Part shown: positions 7,708 to 17,888 of the stretch, piece after piece
How positions within the stretch are numbered: the stretch's first letter is position 1
Layout of the letters: each line of letters begins with the position of its first letter
From: Brucella tritici
Lineage (GTDB): Bacteria; Pseudomonadota; Alphaproteobacteria; Rhizobiales; Rhizobiaceae
DNA: 64,000 bases
Assembly (NCBI RefSeq): GCF_902825325.1
Contig: NZ_CADEAR010000001.1
Span: 1 to 64,000, forward strand
Reading direction: 5' to 3'
The notes under the pieces: model-generated
Databases searched by the model: none
What the model saw: the letters and a program-made list of their open reading frames with translations, nothing else
Told to the model about the DNA's origin: nothing
Translations under genes and position numbers: made by a program

Positions 7708-8169
7708 TCAGGTCACATCGCCATATTCACCTTCGCCTTTACCCCCGAAGCCATGCATGTAGAGCGCCCATTGCAGGCCGATGGTCGCGCCCTTCATAGG
7801 TTGAAGAAGCAGCAGCGACATAATCACGGTCAACGGTCCCCATATCGCCATATGAGCCCAGAGTGGCAGATTGGTGGTTGCTTCCACGCCCATGAAAGCG
7901 CCTACAACCACGTGCCCCACGATCAAAATGGTGAGGTACGCAGGAAGATCATCGGCACGTTGTTCTGTGTAGTCTTCGCCACATACGGAACATTGCGCTA
8001 CTGGCTTCACAAACGAACGAAAAAGCTTTCCTTCACCGCAATGCGGGCAACGTCCGCGAAAACCGCGCCACATCGCTTCACCCAAAGGGCGTTTCGGGTG
8101 AGTGGCCTTGGGGTTTTCGCCACCGAAAACCTGCACATTTTGCGCGGAATTGGCCTCTAGCGTGCTCAT
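7708..8169 (-). CDS. DUF983 zinc-ribbon membrane protein
   Basis: A 153-residue protein with a treble-cysteine-pair ribbon, C41-PH-C44 and C60-SV-C63, then two membrane helices (about 77-100 and 107-125) and a short polar tail ending GKGEGEYGDVT. This is the DUF983 pattern; function is unknown. Its ATG at 8169 shares the A of the upstream rnr TGA stop (TGATG), so translation is coupled to RNase R. The order topA-rnr-DUF983-NUDIX is common in Rhizobiales. Confidence 0.88.
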   Translation of the reverse strand: MSTLEANSAQNVQVFGGENPKATHPKRPLGEAMWRGFRGRCPHCGEGKLFRSFVKPVAQCSVCGEDYTEQRADDLPAYLTILIVGHVVVGAFMGVEATTNLPLWAHMAIWGPLTVIMSLLLLQPMKGATIGLQWALYMHGFGGKGEGEYGDVT

Positions 8170-10532
8170 CAGCGACCTCTTCTCTTCTGACGCGGAATAC
8201 CCGCGGGTTTACCCCTTCGCCCACGCATCGTCCGGCTTGCCTTATGATGCGAGCGGGTCGCCATTGGCAGAGGATGCGGTTCCGAAACCATCTCAAAACG
8301 AAGCGCGCCCGCAACGGGGAGCGCTTCTACAAGCCGAACCGTCACTGTATCACCAAGCCGGAAGCCTTTACCGCTCCGTTCACCGGCAATCGCATGGTTC
8401 GCTTCGTCATATAAATAGTATTCATGACCTAAAGTTGAAATGGGTACCAGCCCATCCGCGCCATATGTCGCAAGGTTCACGAAAAGACCGGCCCGCGTTA
8501 CGCCCGTAACGCGCCCCTCATATTCATCTCCAAGATGTGCGGCGAGAAAATGTGCAATGAGACGGTCGACGGTTTCACGCTCGGCCAGCATGGCGCGACG
8601 TTCGGTCGAGGAGATGAGCGCGGAGATTTCTTCGAGATGCGCTTCCTCCTCTGTCGTTAGTCCATCACTTCCAAGGTTCAGCGCTTTGATCAGAGCGCGG
8701 TGTACGATGAGGTCGGCATAACGGCGGATCGGCGAGGTGAAATGCGCATAGCGGCTCAGATGCAGACCAAAATGTCCGATGTTATCGGGGCTATATTCCG
8801 CCTGGCTTTGTGTGCGCAGCACGACCTGATTGACCAGTTCTTGATGATCCGAGCCTTCAACGGCTTCAAGAATCCGGTTGAACTGAGCGGGCTGCAGTTC
8901 CGCACCCTTGGCAAGGTTCAGATCAAGCGTGCGCAGGAACTCGCGTAGGGTTTCCTGCTTGGCAAGCGCCGGTGCATCATGAATGCGGAAAATCAACGGC
9001 TGGCGGCGCGCTTCCAATGTTTCTGCGGCAGCGACATTCGCCTGAATCATGAACTCTTCGATGAGCTTATGCGCATCGAGCCGTTCCGGAACGATGACCT
9101 TGTCCACCTTCCCATCAGGCGTGAGCAAAATTTTCTTTTCCGGCAGGTCGAGTTCCAGCGGTTCGCGGGAATCGCGCCCGCGCTTCAGCGCGGCATAGGC
9201 GTTCCATAACGGTTTCAATATCCCGTCGAGAATAGGCTGGGCCTTGTCATCCGGCGCGCCGTCAATGGCAGCCTGCGCTTGCGAATAGCTGAGTTTCGCC
9301 GCCGATTTCATCATGATGCGATGGAATTTGTGCGATTTCTTGCGACCGTCAGAAGCAAAAATCATACGAACGGCAAGAGCGGGGCGATCTTCAAGTTCAC
9401 GAAGCGAACAGAGATTGTTTGAAATCCGTTCGGGCAACATCGGCACGACCCTGTCCGGGAAATAGACCGAGTTACCGCGCTTCTGTGCTTCGCGATCAAG
9501 CGCGGAATCTGGGTGAACATAGGCGGCGACGTCCGCTATAGCCACGATGACAATCTGACCGCCTGGATTCTCTGGGTCCTTGTCCGGCTCGGCGTAAACC
9601 GCATCATCATGATCCTTGGCATCAGCCGGATCGATGGTCAGGAGCGGAATGTCGCGCCAGTCTTCCCTGCCGTCCATCGTCGCAGGCTGGGCGGCTTCCG
9701 CCTCGTTCAGCGCTTCCGCCGGAAAAACATGCGGAATTTCATGCTCGTGAATGGCAATCATCGACAGGGCTTTTTCGCTGTCGATAGACCCGACCACTTG
9801 TCGAACCTTGCCGCGCGGCAATCCCTGACGACGCGAGGAGATCAGGTCGACTTCAACAAGATCGCCTGCTTCGGCATTTTCAAGCTGTGCCGGATCAAGC
9901 TGCACTTCCGGCTGCTTTCGGTTTACTGGGTCAAGGCGCCATTCACCATTGCCAAGCTTGCGCACAATGCCCAGCACCGCATTTGTGCGGTGTTCGAGGC
10001 GCTTCATCACGCGAGCGGTATAATCCGGTCCGTCACGATCTTCATTGCGGAATATTTTTGCCAGAACGCGGTCACCCACGCCAACAGCCGGACCGCCTTC
10101 GGAGGCCTTGTTCAGCCGGGTGCGGCGGATCAGGACGACGGGAGGCTTGCCATAACCGGCTTCATCCCACTCCGATGGACGTGCCAGTAAACCGCCATCC
10201 TCGTCGCGCCCAGTGATATCAAGCACGGTAACTGCAGGCAGCGCACCAGGACGAGACAATTTGCGGGCGCGTTTTTCGACCAGGCCCTCGTCGGAGAGCT
10301 CGCGCAGGAGGTCTTTCAGATAGACCCGAGCATCCCCCTTGATGTTGAATGCTTTCGCCAATTCGCGCTTGCCTGCGTGGTCGGGGTTCTCCTCAATATA
10401 TTTGAGAACTTCCTCGCGGCTTGGCAGGAACGCATTGGGATCGCTCCTTCCATCGGCAGATTTTGCTTTGGCTGCACGCCGTTCGGTCCGTGCGGATCGA
10501 CCGGTATCGGATTTGGAAAAACGGCGTGCCAA
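8169..10532 (-). CDS. rnr: Ribonuclease R
   Basis: A 787-residue 3'-5' exoribonuclease that degrades structured RNA and takes part in quality control. Domain order: basic N-terminus with a winged-helix segment (about 38-90), cold-shock domains, RNB catalytic core with the Asp cluster in TIDPADAKDHDDAVYAE, then an S1 domain (EGRVTGVTRAGLFVNL), and a very basic tail ending PRQKRRGR. Length matches the family. ATG 10532 is three bases downstream of the topA stop, so the two are cotranscribed; the stop overlaps the DUF983 start. Confidence 0.95.
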   Translation of the reverse strand: MARRFSKSDTGRSARTERRAAKAKSADGRSDPNAFLPSREEVLKYIEENPDHAGKRELAKAFNIKGDARVYLKDLLRELSDEGLVEKRARKLSRPGALPAVTVLDITGRDEDGGLLARPSEWDEAGYGKPPVVLIRRTRLNKASEGGPAVGVGDRVLAKIFRNEDRDGPDYTARVMKRLEHRTNAVLGIVRKLGNGEWRLDPVNRKQPEVQLDPAQLENAEAGDLVEVDLISSRRQGLPRGKVRQVVGSIDSEKALSMIAIHEHEIPHVFPAEALNEAEAAQPATMDGREDWRDIPLLTIDPADAKDHDDAVYAEPDKDPENPGGQIVIVAIADVAAYVHPDSALDREAQKRGNSVYFPDRVVPMLPERISNNLCSLRELEDRPALAVRMIFASDGRKKSHKFHRIMMKSAAKLSYSQAQAAIDGAPDDKAQPILDGILKPLWNAYAALKRGRDSREPLELDLPEKKILLTPDGKVDKVIVPERLDAHKLIEEFMIQANVAAAETLEARRQPLIFRIHDAPALAKQETLREFLRTLDLNLAKGAELQPAQFNRILEAVEGSDHQELVNQVVLRTQSQAEYSPDNIGHFGLHLSRYAHFTSPIRRYADLIVHRALIKALNLGSDGLTTEEEAHLEEISALISSTERRAMLAERETVDRLIAHFLAAHLGDEYEGRVTGVTRAGLFVNLATYGADGLVPISTLGHEYYLYDEANHAIAGERSGKGFRLGDTVTVRLVEALPVAGALRFEMVSEPHPLPMATRSHHKASRTMRGRRGKPAGIPRQKRRGR

Positions 10533-10535
10533 TTG

Positions 10536-13193
10536 CTACTCCTCTACCGCCTCGGCCTTGGACTTGGCTTTCGGCTTGGCTGTCGACTTGGCCTTTGCTG
10601 GTGCCTTTTTGGCCGCGGGCTTCTTTGCAGAGGCTTTCTTTTCAGCGCTGGCCGAAGCTTTGCGGGCAGGGGCTTTCTTGCTCTTGGAAGAACCAGCCTT
10701 TTCCGTAATCAGCTGCAGTGCTTCTTCCAGCGTGACACTCGCCGGGTCCTTGCCCTTCGGCAAAGTGGCGTTGACCTTGCCCCAGTTGACATAAGGCCCG
10801 TAGCGACCGTCGCGAACGGTGATCGTACCGCCTTCCGGATGGTCGCCAAGCGTCGCCAATGCAGCCGGTGTGGAGCGGCCACGACCGCCGCCCTTCGACT
10901 GTTTGTCGGCCAGAACGGACACAGCGCGATTGAGGCCGACGGAAAAGACTTCTTCGGCATTCTCCAGATTGGCAAATGTCCCGTCATGGCTGACATAGGG
11001 CCCATAGCGACCGATGCCGGCGGAGATCATCTTGCCGGTTTCTGGATGCTGACCGATGTCACGCGGCAGAGACAGTAGCGCAACGGCTTTCTCGTGGTCG
11101 AGTGAATCGACGGTCCAGCCTTTCGGAAGGCTGGCGCGCTTTGCTTCTTTGCCCTCGCCGCGCTGGACATAGGGACCGAAACGACCAGTCCGTGCGGTGA
11201 TTTCCTCCCCGGTGAAGGGGTCCTTACCGAGTGATTTTGGTTCGTCAGCAGCTGCAGATTCGCCATTGGCGTCACCGCCGAGCTGGCGCGTATATTTGCA
11301 TTCCGGATAGTTGGAGCAGCCGACGAATGCGCCGTATTTGCCAAGCTTCAACGACAGCATTCCTGTGCCGCAGGTCGGGCACGAACGCGGATCACTGCCG
11401 TCTTCACGTGCAGGGAAGACCAGTGGCGCCAGTTCTTCGTTCAGCGCATCGAGAACATTGGTGACGCGCAATTCCTTGATGTCATCGACATTGCCGGAGA
11501 AGTCGCGCCAGAAGTCGCGCAGAACATCTTTCCAGGAAAGCTTGCCATCTGAAATAAGATCGAGCTTTTCCTCAAGGTCTGCCGTGAAATCATACTCGAC
11601 ATAACGCTCGAAGAAGCTTTCGAGGAAGGCGGTGACCAGACGCCCCTTTGGTTCTGGAATAAGCTTGCGCTTGTCTATCGTGATGTATTCGCGATCACGC
11701 AGCGTGGCCAGCGTCGCAGCATAGGTCGAAGGACGACCGATGCCGAGTTCTTCCATCTTCTTGATGAGCGAAGCTTCCGAATAGCGCGGTGGCGGTTCGG
11801 TCGAATGCTGGGTCGCATCGATCTTCTCGCGTGCCAGAGCTTCACCAGAACGAATTTCCGGCAGCTTTGCGCTATCCTCGTCGTCGTCCTCTTCCTCGCG
11901 ATGATCCATATAGGCGGCGAGGAAGCCATCGAACTTCGTGACCGAGCCGTTGGCGCGCAGCATGGCTGAACGCGAGCCGTTGACAGCCTCGATATCGACG
12001 GTAGTGCGTTCGATATCGGCAGCCTGCATCTGGCTGGCAATGGCGCGTTTCCAGATCAACTCATAGAGCCGCGCCTGATCCTCATCGAGGTACCGACGCA
12101 CATCCTTCGGGTGACGAGAAAAATCCGTCGGGCGGATGGCTTCGTGCGCTTCCTGTGCGTTCTTGGCCTTGCTGGAATAATAGCGCGGCTTTTCCGGCAC
12201 ATATTTTGCACCGAAGCTTTTGCCGATGGCGTCACGGGCTGCATTGATTGCTTCTGGAGCAATCTGCACACCGTCGGTACGCATATAGGTGATCAAACCG
12301 GCAGTTTCGCCGCCAATATCGACACCTTCATAAAGCCGCTGCGCCACCTGCATGGTGCGCGAGGCAGAAAAACCGAGTTGGCCAGACGCTGCCTGCTGTA
12401 GAGTCGAGGTGGTGAATGGCGGTCCCGGATTGCGTTTGGTCGGCTTTGCCTCGACGGAAAGAGCCTTGAAGCTTGCGCCTTCCAGCATGGTGCGAATGGC
12501 CGTTGCCTGTTCGCCATTCTTGATATCGAGTTTGCCGAGCTTCTTGCCGTCAATGGCAGTGAGGCGGGCAGTGAAACTGTCATCGCGTGGTGTCTTCAAC
12601 AGCGCCGCGATGTTCCAGTATTCCTCACGGATGAAGCGTTCGATCTCGGATTCGCGATCGGCGACGAGACGCAGGGCCACTGACTGCACACGACCAGCCG
12701 AGCGCGCGCCCGGCAGTTTCCGCCACAGAACAGGTGAGAGTGTAAAACCGACAAGGTAGTCGAGCGCACGGCGCGCAAGATAAGCGTCGACCAGAGGTTC
12801 GTCGATGTCGCGTGGATTGGCGATAGCATCGAGAACAGCCTTTTTGGTGATGGCATTGAAAGCCACACGCTTGACCGTCTTGCCCTTGAGCGCCTTTTTC
12901 TGATTGAGCACTTCAAGCACATGCCACGAGATGGCTTCACCTTCGCGATCCGGGTCGGTTGCGAGAATGATGCCGTCGCTGTCTTTCAGCGCTTTGACAA
13001 TATCGGCAAGACGTTTGGAGGAATTGCTATCCACCTCCCACGACATTGCAAAGTCTTCATCAGGGCGAACCGAGCCATCTTTAGCTGGCAGGTCTCGCAC
13101 ATGACCGAACGAGGCCAGAACCTTATAGTTCGAGCCCAGATACTTATTGATGGTTTTGGCCTTGGCAGGCGATTCGACAACGACGACGTTCAT
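10536..13193 (-). CDS. topA: DNA topoisomerase I
   Basis: An 885-residue type IA topoisomerase that relaxes negative supercoils. Toprim residues: Glu7 in VVESPAKA and Asp80/Asp82 in ATDPDREGE. The catalytic tyrosine is Tyr303 in GLITYMRTDG. A Cys4 zinc ribbon follows the core (CPTCGTGMLSLKLGKYGAFVGC...). Then come three GRYGPYV-type repeats that replace zinc ribbons in alphaproteobacteria, and a Lys/Ala-rich tail of about 70 residues for DNA or RNA polymerase contact. First gene of the minus-strand run ending at the MFS gene. Confidence 0.96.
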   Translation of the reverse strand: MNVVVVESPAKAKTINKYLGSNYKVLASFGHVRDLPAKDGSVRPDEDFAMSWEVDSNSSKRLADIVKALKDSDGIILATDPDREGEAISWHVLEVLNQKKALKGKTVKRVAFNAITKKAVLDAIANPRDIDEPLVDAYLARRALDYLVGFTLSPVLWRKLPGARSAGRVQSVALRLVADRESEIERFIREEYWNIAALLKTPRDDSFTARLTAIDGKKLGKLDIKNGEQATAIRTMLEGASFKALSVEAKPTKRNPGPPFTTSTLQQAASGQLGFSASRTMQVAQRLYEGVDIGGETAGLITYMRTDGVQIAPEAINAARDAIGKSFGAKYVPEKPRYYSSKAKNAQEAHEAIRPTDFSRHPKDVRRYLDEDQARLYELIWKRAIASQMQAADIERTTVDIEAVNGSRSAMLRANGSVTKFDGFLAAYMDHREEEDDDEDSAKLPEIRSGEALAREKIDATQHSTEPPPRYSEASLIKKMEELGIGRPSTYAATLATLRDREYITIDKRKLIPEPKGRLVTAFLESFFERYVEYDFTADLEEKLDLISDGKLSWKDVLRDFWRDFSGNVDDIKELRVTNVLDALNEELAPLVFPAREDGSDPRSCPTCGTGMLSLKLGKYGAFVGCSNYPECKYTRQLGGDANGESAAADEPKSLGKDPFTGEEITARTGRFGPYVQRGEGKEAKRASLPKGWTVDSLDHEKAVALLSLPRDIGQHPETGKMISAGIGRYGPYVSHDGTFANLENAEEVFSVGLNRAVSVLADKQSKGGGRGRSTPAALATLGDHPEGGTITVRDGRYGPYVNWGKVNATLPKGKDPASVTLEEALQLITEKAGSSKSKKAPARKASASAEKKASAKKPAAKKAPAKAKSTAKPKAKSKAEAVEE

Positions 13194-13317
13194 TTAAAGC
13201 AGCCCAGATTCGCGCCCCATGGAGACAAAATATCTCCTCTCCGCGAGAAATTCGTTGCCTTCACATGAACAGCAGGCAGCGTTTGGTCAAGAGCAGGACG
13301 ACAAAAATAACGAAATA

Positions 13318-13341
13318 CAACTTAAAATTGCTGTTAAGTTG
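13318..13341. repeat. Inverted repeat CAACTTAA / TTAAGTTG
   Basis: An 8-base perfect inverted repeat with an 8-base spacer lies 60 bases before the small gene at 13401 and about 125 bases before topA. It contains TTAA-N8-TTAA, one base longer than the CtrA consensus TTAA-N7-TTAA, so CtrA binding is doubtful. It may be an operator for either divergent gene. Confidence 0.35.
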
Positions 13342-13400
13342 AGTGAAACCAGTAGTAGCATAGAGTGCGGGGAAATCAGTTATCTCGCGAGGAGATAGGT

Positions 13401-13607
13401 ATGAACGATACGGCGAGTTTTCCAGATACGGAAGACGGTGAGGGTGTGGAAACCGCGACTCGCTTCGAGACGGTAACATATATCGAGCAGATGCTCGAAC
13501 AGCTTAGTATGATGGCGAAAAATACGAATTATGTGTTGCTGGCCTATATGATTGAGATGGCTCATGTAGAGGCTCGAGAAGCTCTTCAGAATGAGTCCGA
13601 GACCTAA
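13401..13607 (+). CDS. Small conserved-type protein of unknown function (68 aa)
   Basis: A 68-residue acidic cytosolic protein, MNDTASFPDTEDGEG at the start and EMAHVEAREALQNESET at the end. The middle, TYIEQMLEQLSMMAKNTNYVLLAYMIEMA, is predicted helical and amphipathic. I recognise the pattern as a short protein found in related Rhizobiales but know no function. ATG 13401 has GGAG seven bases upstream, an excellent site; the frame upstream of it is not needed. Its stop is five bases from the stop of dprA, which is convergent. Confidence 0.75.
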   Translation: MNDTASFPDTEDGEGVETATRFETVTYIEQMLEQLSMMAKNTNYVLLAYMIEMAHVEAREALQNESET

Positions 13608-13612
13608 CCTCG

Positions 13613-14779
13613 TTATTCCTGAGGAACCAAAGCGACCTGATTGCCAGCATATCGATGTAGCCGTCCGGCCAGATCCAGTTCCAGCAAAATCAGATGAACG
13701 GCCCCGGTATCCATACCTGTATGACGAACGAGCGTGTCGACGTCTGTCGGCACAGGGCCGAGCGCATCGATGACGATGTCTCGTTGCTCTTCCGTTGCAA
13801 TCGGTTGAAATGATTCCGGTTCTTCCATTGCTGGAGACAAAAGATCGGGCTGTGCCAGTGTATCTGTCTGACAGGTGATTGAGCCGGCCAGCGGCCTGAG
13901 TGCCTCGATGATGTCGTTCACTTCTGTAACCAGTGTCGCACCTTGTTTCAGAAGCAGGTTTGTACCGCGTGCACGGGGATCAAGCGGAGAGCCTGGAACG
14001 GCAAACACGGTGCGTCCCATGTCTCCTGCCATACGCGCGCTGATAAGCGAGCCAGAACGCTCGGCTGCTTCAACGACGATCAGTCCGAGCGACAAGCCAG
14101 CAATAATCCGATTGCGGCGCGGAAAATCACGTGAGCGCGGCTCCGCGCCCATCGGCATTTCACTTATAAGCGCGCCGCCCTGTTCCGGTATGGCCCGACA
14201 GAGGGGAAGGTTCTCCGGTGGATAGGGACGGTCAAGTCCGCCTGCAAGTACTGCTACTGTGCCTGTTTTCAGGCTTGCGCGGTGCGCAGCGGCATCAATA
14301 CCGCGGGCAAGCCCGGAAATCACAGCAAATCCTGCCTCGCCAAGATCATGTGCCAGGCGCTCGGTAAAACGCGCGCCAATCACCGAAGCATTGCGCGAAC
14401 CGACAATTGCAATGGGGGGCTTGCGGAAAACGGCTGCATTTCCCTTGATTGTTACCAAGGGCGGTGGGGCTTCACAGTTTCTGAGCTGTTGCGGATAATC
14501 AGGCTCGCCCATGCCGACAAGACGGGCACCGGCGCGTTCAATAGCTTCAAGCTCGCGTTCAGCGTCGTCCATGGACGCAACGCGGATCGGACGGGCACTG
14601 CCGCCTCTGATATTGAGATCAGGCAGCATTTCTATTGCGCTTGAAGCTGAGCCACAAAACAGAATCAGATCGCGAAACGTGACAGGACCGATATTGGCGG
14701 TTCGGATGAGGCGTAGCCAGTTGAGTCGCTGGCGATCAGAGAGGCGAATTCCAGTTTTCGAATTCGCGCTTTCCTTCAT
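13613..14779 (-). CDS. dprA: DNA processing protein DprA
   Basis: A 388-residue DprA/Smf protein, which loads RecA on incoming single-stranded DNA in transformable bacteria and is kept in many others. It has an N-terminal SAM-like part, the Rossmann-type core with [23 protein letters not shown] and [11 protein letters not shown], and a C-terminal winged helix (about 325-385, [18 protein letters not shown]). Its start overlaps the plsY stop by four bases (ATGA), so it ends the pyrB-pyrC-plsY-dprA group. Confidence 0.93.
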   Translation of the reverse strand: MKESANSKTGIRLSDRQRLNWLRLIRTANIGPVTFRDLILFCGSASSAIEMLPDLNIRGGSARPIRVASMDDAERELEAIERAGARLVGMGEPDYPQQLRNCEAPPPLVTIKGNAAVFRKPPIAIVGSRNASVIGARFTERLAHDLGEAGFAVISGLARGIDAAAHRASLKTGTVAVLAGGLDRPYPPENLPLCRAIPEQGGALISEMPMGAEPRSRDFPRRNRIIAGLSLGLIVVEAAERSGSLISARMAGDMGRTVFAVPGSPLDPRARGTNLLLKQGATLVTEVNDIIEALRPLAGSITCQTDTLAQPDLLSPAMEEPESFQPIATEEQRDIVIDALGPVPTDVDTLVRHTGMDTGAVHLILLELDLAGRLHRYAGNQVALVPQE

Positions 14780-15381
14780 CCCTTGGCTCCGATCTTGCTC
14801 TCGGTACCGTTCAAGAGGCGCGTAATATTGGCCTTATGCTTGAAGATAACGATGACCGTCATGATCGCAAAGAGCACTGCGATTGCTGGATATCCCCGCG
14901 AATAGAGCGCAATGGGAACAACGATGCTGGCGATAAGTGCTGCAAGGGAAGAATAACGCGTCAGGAGTGCCGTCACGATCCAGACGGCAGCGAAGACGAG
15001 CGCACCGGGCCATGCAAGACCGATAAGAACGCCCAGATAGGTGGCGACGCCCTTGCCGCCCTTGAAGCCGATCCATACCGGAAAGAGATGGCCAATGAAG
15101 GCACCGAAGCCAGCGCCAATGGCGGCATCCGGCCCGTAGCGTGAAGCGACGAGAACGGCGACGGTGCCTTTGAGCATGTCAAAAATCAGCGTCGCAGCGG
15201 CAAGCTTCTTGTTACCGGTGCGCAGCACATTCGTTGCGCCGATATTGCCCGAGCCGATGGACCGGACATCACCCAACCCGGCGAACCGGGTCAGGATCAA
15301 ACCAAACGGAATGGAGCCAAGAAAATAACCGAAGACGAGCGCTCCCATGAGCGTCAAGCTAAGGAATCCCGCTTCGGCCAT
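14776..15381 (-). CDS. plsY: Acyl-phosphate:glycerol-3-phosphate acyltransferase
   Basis: A 201-residue inner-membrane acyltransferase making lysophosphatidate from acyl-phosphate and glycerol-3-phosphate, the first step of phospholipid synthesis. Family motifs are GSIPFG (22-27), GSGNIGATN (43-51) and [11 protein letters not shown] near residue 108. Five or more membrane segments. It lies 72 bases downstream of pyrC and overlaps dprA. Length is normal. Confidence 0.94.
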   Translation of the reverse strand: MAEAGFLSLTLMGALVFGYFLGSIPFGLILTRFAGLGDVRSIGSGNIGATNVLRTGNKKLAAATLIFDMLKGTVAVLVASRYGPDAAIGAGFGAFIGHLFPVWIGFKGGKGVATYLGVLIGLAWPGALVFAAVWIVTALLTRYSSLAALIASIVVPIALYSRGYPAIAVLFAIMTVIVIFKHKANITRLLNGTESKIGAKG

Positions 15382-15453
15382 GAACGTCCCCTTGTTTTTT
15401 GATTCCGCCTACCCGGAATTTTCGGATGATTGTTCCGGGTTATGCGGTGTTTT

Positions 15454-16740
15454 TCAAGCCGAGTAAACGGTTTTGCCAGCCACTAAGGTGTGGACGACGC
15501 GACCTTGAAAGCGAGCACTTTCAAAGCAACTGTTCTTGGACAGCGAGTGCAGCTCTTCTTCACGCACGATCCAGGGCTCATCCAGATCGACAATGGCGAT
15601 ATCTGCTCTGGCGCCCGGTTTGAGAGTACCTGCATCAAGGCCGAAAATACGAGCTGGAGCTGTTGATAGCACTTCAACCAGACGCAGCAGCGGAATGCTG
15701 TCATTGTGATAGAGGCGCAGTGCGGCCCCCAGCAATGTTTCCAGGCCGATGGCGCCAGCTTCAGCATCCGAGAAAGGCAGGCGCTTGGTATCGACATCCT
15801 GCGGATCGTGAGCAGAAACAACGATATCAATAGTGCCGTTTTTCACGGCCTCTACCATCGCAAGGCGATCCTGTTCGCTGCGCAAAGGCGGCGAAAGCCG
15901 GAAAAACGTGCGGAACTCTCCAATGTCGTTTTCATTGAGCGACAAATGGTTGATCGACACGCCTGCCGTTACCTTGGCACCAAGGTCCTTCGAACGACGC
16001 ACGGCTTCTGCCGACATTTCGCAGGAAAGCTGTGCGGCATGATAGTTGCTGTTGGTTAGCGCTGCTAGACGCAGATCGCGTTCCAGCGGAATCACTTCCG
16101 CTTCACGCGGACTGCCGGAAAGACCAAGCCAGCTCGCAAACAGGCCTTCGTTCATCACGCCGGTGGCACCGAGATAAGGATCACGGGTTTCGCAGGCAAT
16201 CACGGCATCGAAGTCGCGAGCATAGGTCAGAGCGCGCCGCATGAGCTGCGTGTTGGCGATTGTCTGTCTGCCTTCCGTGAAGGCGACCGCCCCGGCATCG
16301 CGTAGCAGACCGATTTCGGTCATTTCCTCGCCATGCAGACCTTTGGTGATCGCCGCAGCCGGGTGCACGTTGACGACAGCTGTGTCACGCGCCGTGCGTT
16401 TGACAAATTCCACCAGAGCCACGTCATCGATCACAGGATCGGTGTCGGGCATCATGATGATGGAAGTTACGCCGCCAGCGGCTGCCGCGCGGCTTGCCGA
16501 GGCAATGGTTTCGCGATGTTCGGCGCCGGGCTCGCCGACGAAGACGCGCGCATCCACGAGGCCTGGCAATACTGCCTTGCCATTCAGGTCGATGATTTGC
16601 GCCCCTTCCGGCGCGCCTTGATTTCTGACGTCCGGACCGGCGGCAACAATCTTGCCATCTTGGATCAGCAAACTACCGGTTTCATCGAGACCGCGCGACG
16701 GATCGACGATGCGCGCGTTTTCAAACAGGATCGCGCTCAT
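15454..16740 (-). CDS. pyrC: Dihydroorotase-like protein lacking HxH metal ligands (PyrX type)
   Basis: A 428-residue amidohydrolase of the dihydroorotase type I family. The fold is intact ([29 protein letters not shown]), but the strand-1 metal motif, normally D-x-H-x-H, reads D63-A-R65-V-F67. The usual TDHAPH segment reads SAHDPQD, with the catalytic Asp region altered as well. Such proteins beside pyrB are inactive pseudo-dihydroorotases that stabilise aspartate transcarbamoylase. Here the start overlaps the pyrB stop by four bases, which fits complex formation. A separate active dihydroorotase should exist elsewhere. Many annotations would simply call this PyrC. Confidence 0.88.
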   Translation of the reverse strand: MSAILFENARIVDPSRGLDETGSLLIQDGKIVAAGPDVRNQGAPEGAQIIDLNGKAVLPGLVDARVFVGEPGAEHRETIASASRAAAAGGVTSIIMMPDTDPVIDDVALVEFVKRTARDTAVVNVHPAAAITKGLHGEEMTEIGLLRDAGAVAFTEGRQTIANTQLMRRALTYARDFDAVIACETRDPYLGATGVMNEGLFASWLGLSGSPREAEVIPLERDLRLAALTNSNYHAAQLSCEMSAEAVRRSKDLGAKVTAGVSINHLSLNENDIGEFRTFFRLSPPLRSEQDRLAMVEAVKNGTIDIVVSAHDPQDVDTKRLPFSDAEAGAIGLETLLGAALRLYHNDSIPLLRLVEVLSTAPARIFGLDAGTLKPGARADIAIVDLDEPWIVREEELHSLSKNSCFESARFQGRVVHTLVAGKTVYSA

Positions 16741-17705
16741 GCTGCTTCTCCGTTGCTGGGATTGCGGCGCGGATCGAGCAGTGCTTCCATCACGGCCATG
16801 CGTACGGCAACGCCCATTTCCACCTGTTGCTGGATCACACTCTGCGGCCCGTCGGCAACGTCGGACGCGATTTCAACGCCGCGGTTCATCGGGCCGGGAT
16901 GCATGACGAGCGCGTCTGGCTTGGCGGCTTTGAGCTTTTCTTTATCGAGGCCGTAGAACCGGAAATATTCGCGTACCGAAGGCACGAATGAACCGGCCAT
17001 ACGCTCGCGCTGAAGGCGCAGCATCATGACCACATCGGCGTCTTTCAAGCCTTCTTCCATCGAATTGAAGACTTCGACGCTCATATCGGCCATGCCAGAA
17101 GGCAGAAGCGTGGACGGCGCGACGACGCGTACCCGTGCGCCAAGCGCGTTGAGAAGAAGAATGTTGGAGCGTGCCACACGGGAATGCAGCACATCGCCGC
17201 AAATGGCGACTATCAGGCTTTCAATCTGGCCTTTGGCGCGGCGGATGGTTAGTGCATCGAGAAGTGCCTGTGTGGGGTGTTCGTGTGCGCCGTCACCGGC
17301 GTTTACGACCGAGCAGCCGACTTTCTGCGCGAGAAGGGCAGCGGCACCTGCCGAAGCGTGACGGATAACCAATATATCCGGCTGCATGGCGTTCAGCGTC
17401 ATCGCCGTATCGATGAGCGTTTCGCCTTTCTTGACCGACGAATTGCCGACCGACATATTCATGACGTCGGCGCCGAGCCGTTTTCCGGCCAGTTCGAACG
17501 ACGATTGCGTTCGTGTCGATGCTTCGAAGAAGAGATTGATTTGCGTGCGACCGCGTAGCACGGACTTTTTCTTCTCGGGCTGTCTGGAAACAGCGATTTC
17601 CTGATCGGCAAGATCAAGAAGGCAGAGAATGTCCAGAGGCGAAAGCCTCTTGATGCCCAGCAGGTGGCGGTGAGGGAAAAGCGGAGGGACCGTTTGATTT
17701 GTCAT
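16737..17705 (-). CDS. pyrB: Aspartate carbamoyltransferase catalytic subunit
   Basis: A 322-residue enzyme that joins carbamoyl phosphate and aspartate in pyrimidine synthesis. The carbamoyl-phosphate loop is S63-T-R-T66 and the aspartate side carries LRLQRER and HPGPMNRG. No pyrI regulatory subunit is encoded beside it; the inactive PyrC-like protein downstream is the probable partner. ATG 17705 has a modest GGTGA ribosome site. It heads the pyrB-pyrC-plsY-dprA group; the 180-base gap to aidB must contain both promoters, and I saw no clear attenuator. Confidence 0.95.
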   Translation of the reverse strand: MTNQTVPPLFPHRHLLGIKRLSPLDILCLLDLADQEIAVSRQPEKKKSVLRGRTQINLFFEASTRTQSSFELAGKRLGADVMNMSVGNSSVKKGETLIDTAMTLNAMQPDILVIRHASAGAAALLAQKVGCSVVNAGDGAHEHPTQALLDALTIRRAKGQIESLIVAICGDVLHSRVARSNILLLNALGARVRVVAPSTLLPSGMADMSVEVFNSMEEGLKDADVVMMLRLQRERMAGSFVPSVREYFRFYGLDKEKLKAAKPDALVMHPGPMNRGVEIASDVADGPQSVIQQQVEMGVAVRMAVMEALLDPRRNPSNGEAA

Positions 17706-17888
17706 GGCAAGTCACCCGTATAGGACCATGAGGCAGGTCCCGCAACCGTCCTTATAATGGCTTCGGGCGATTCACCAAGAAAAACCTGTGCTGTCCTGAC
17801 GACAAATTGCGTTCGGGATGGCAAAATTTTAGCAAATGCAATGCAAGAAACCTAGGTTAAGTTGAATCGCACAATACGGAACGAGCTT

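Noticed and set aside
9513-10190. 225-codon plus-strand open frame
   Set aside because: Antisense to rnr, with no ribosome site or domain.
10377-11078. 233-codon plus-strand open frame with Gly/Leu repeats
   Set aside because: It mirrors the Lys/Ala-rich tail of topA read in the opposite direction.
13322-13337. CtrA site TTAA-N7-TTAA
   Set aside because: The spacer is eight bases, not seven; I list the inverted repeat without naming CtrA.
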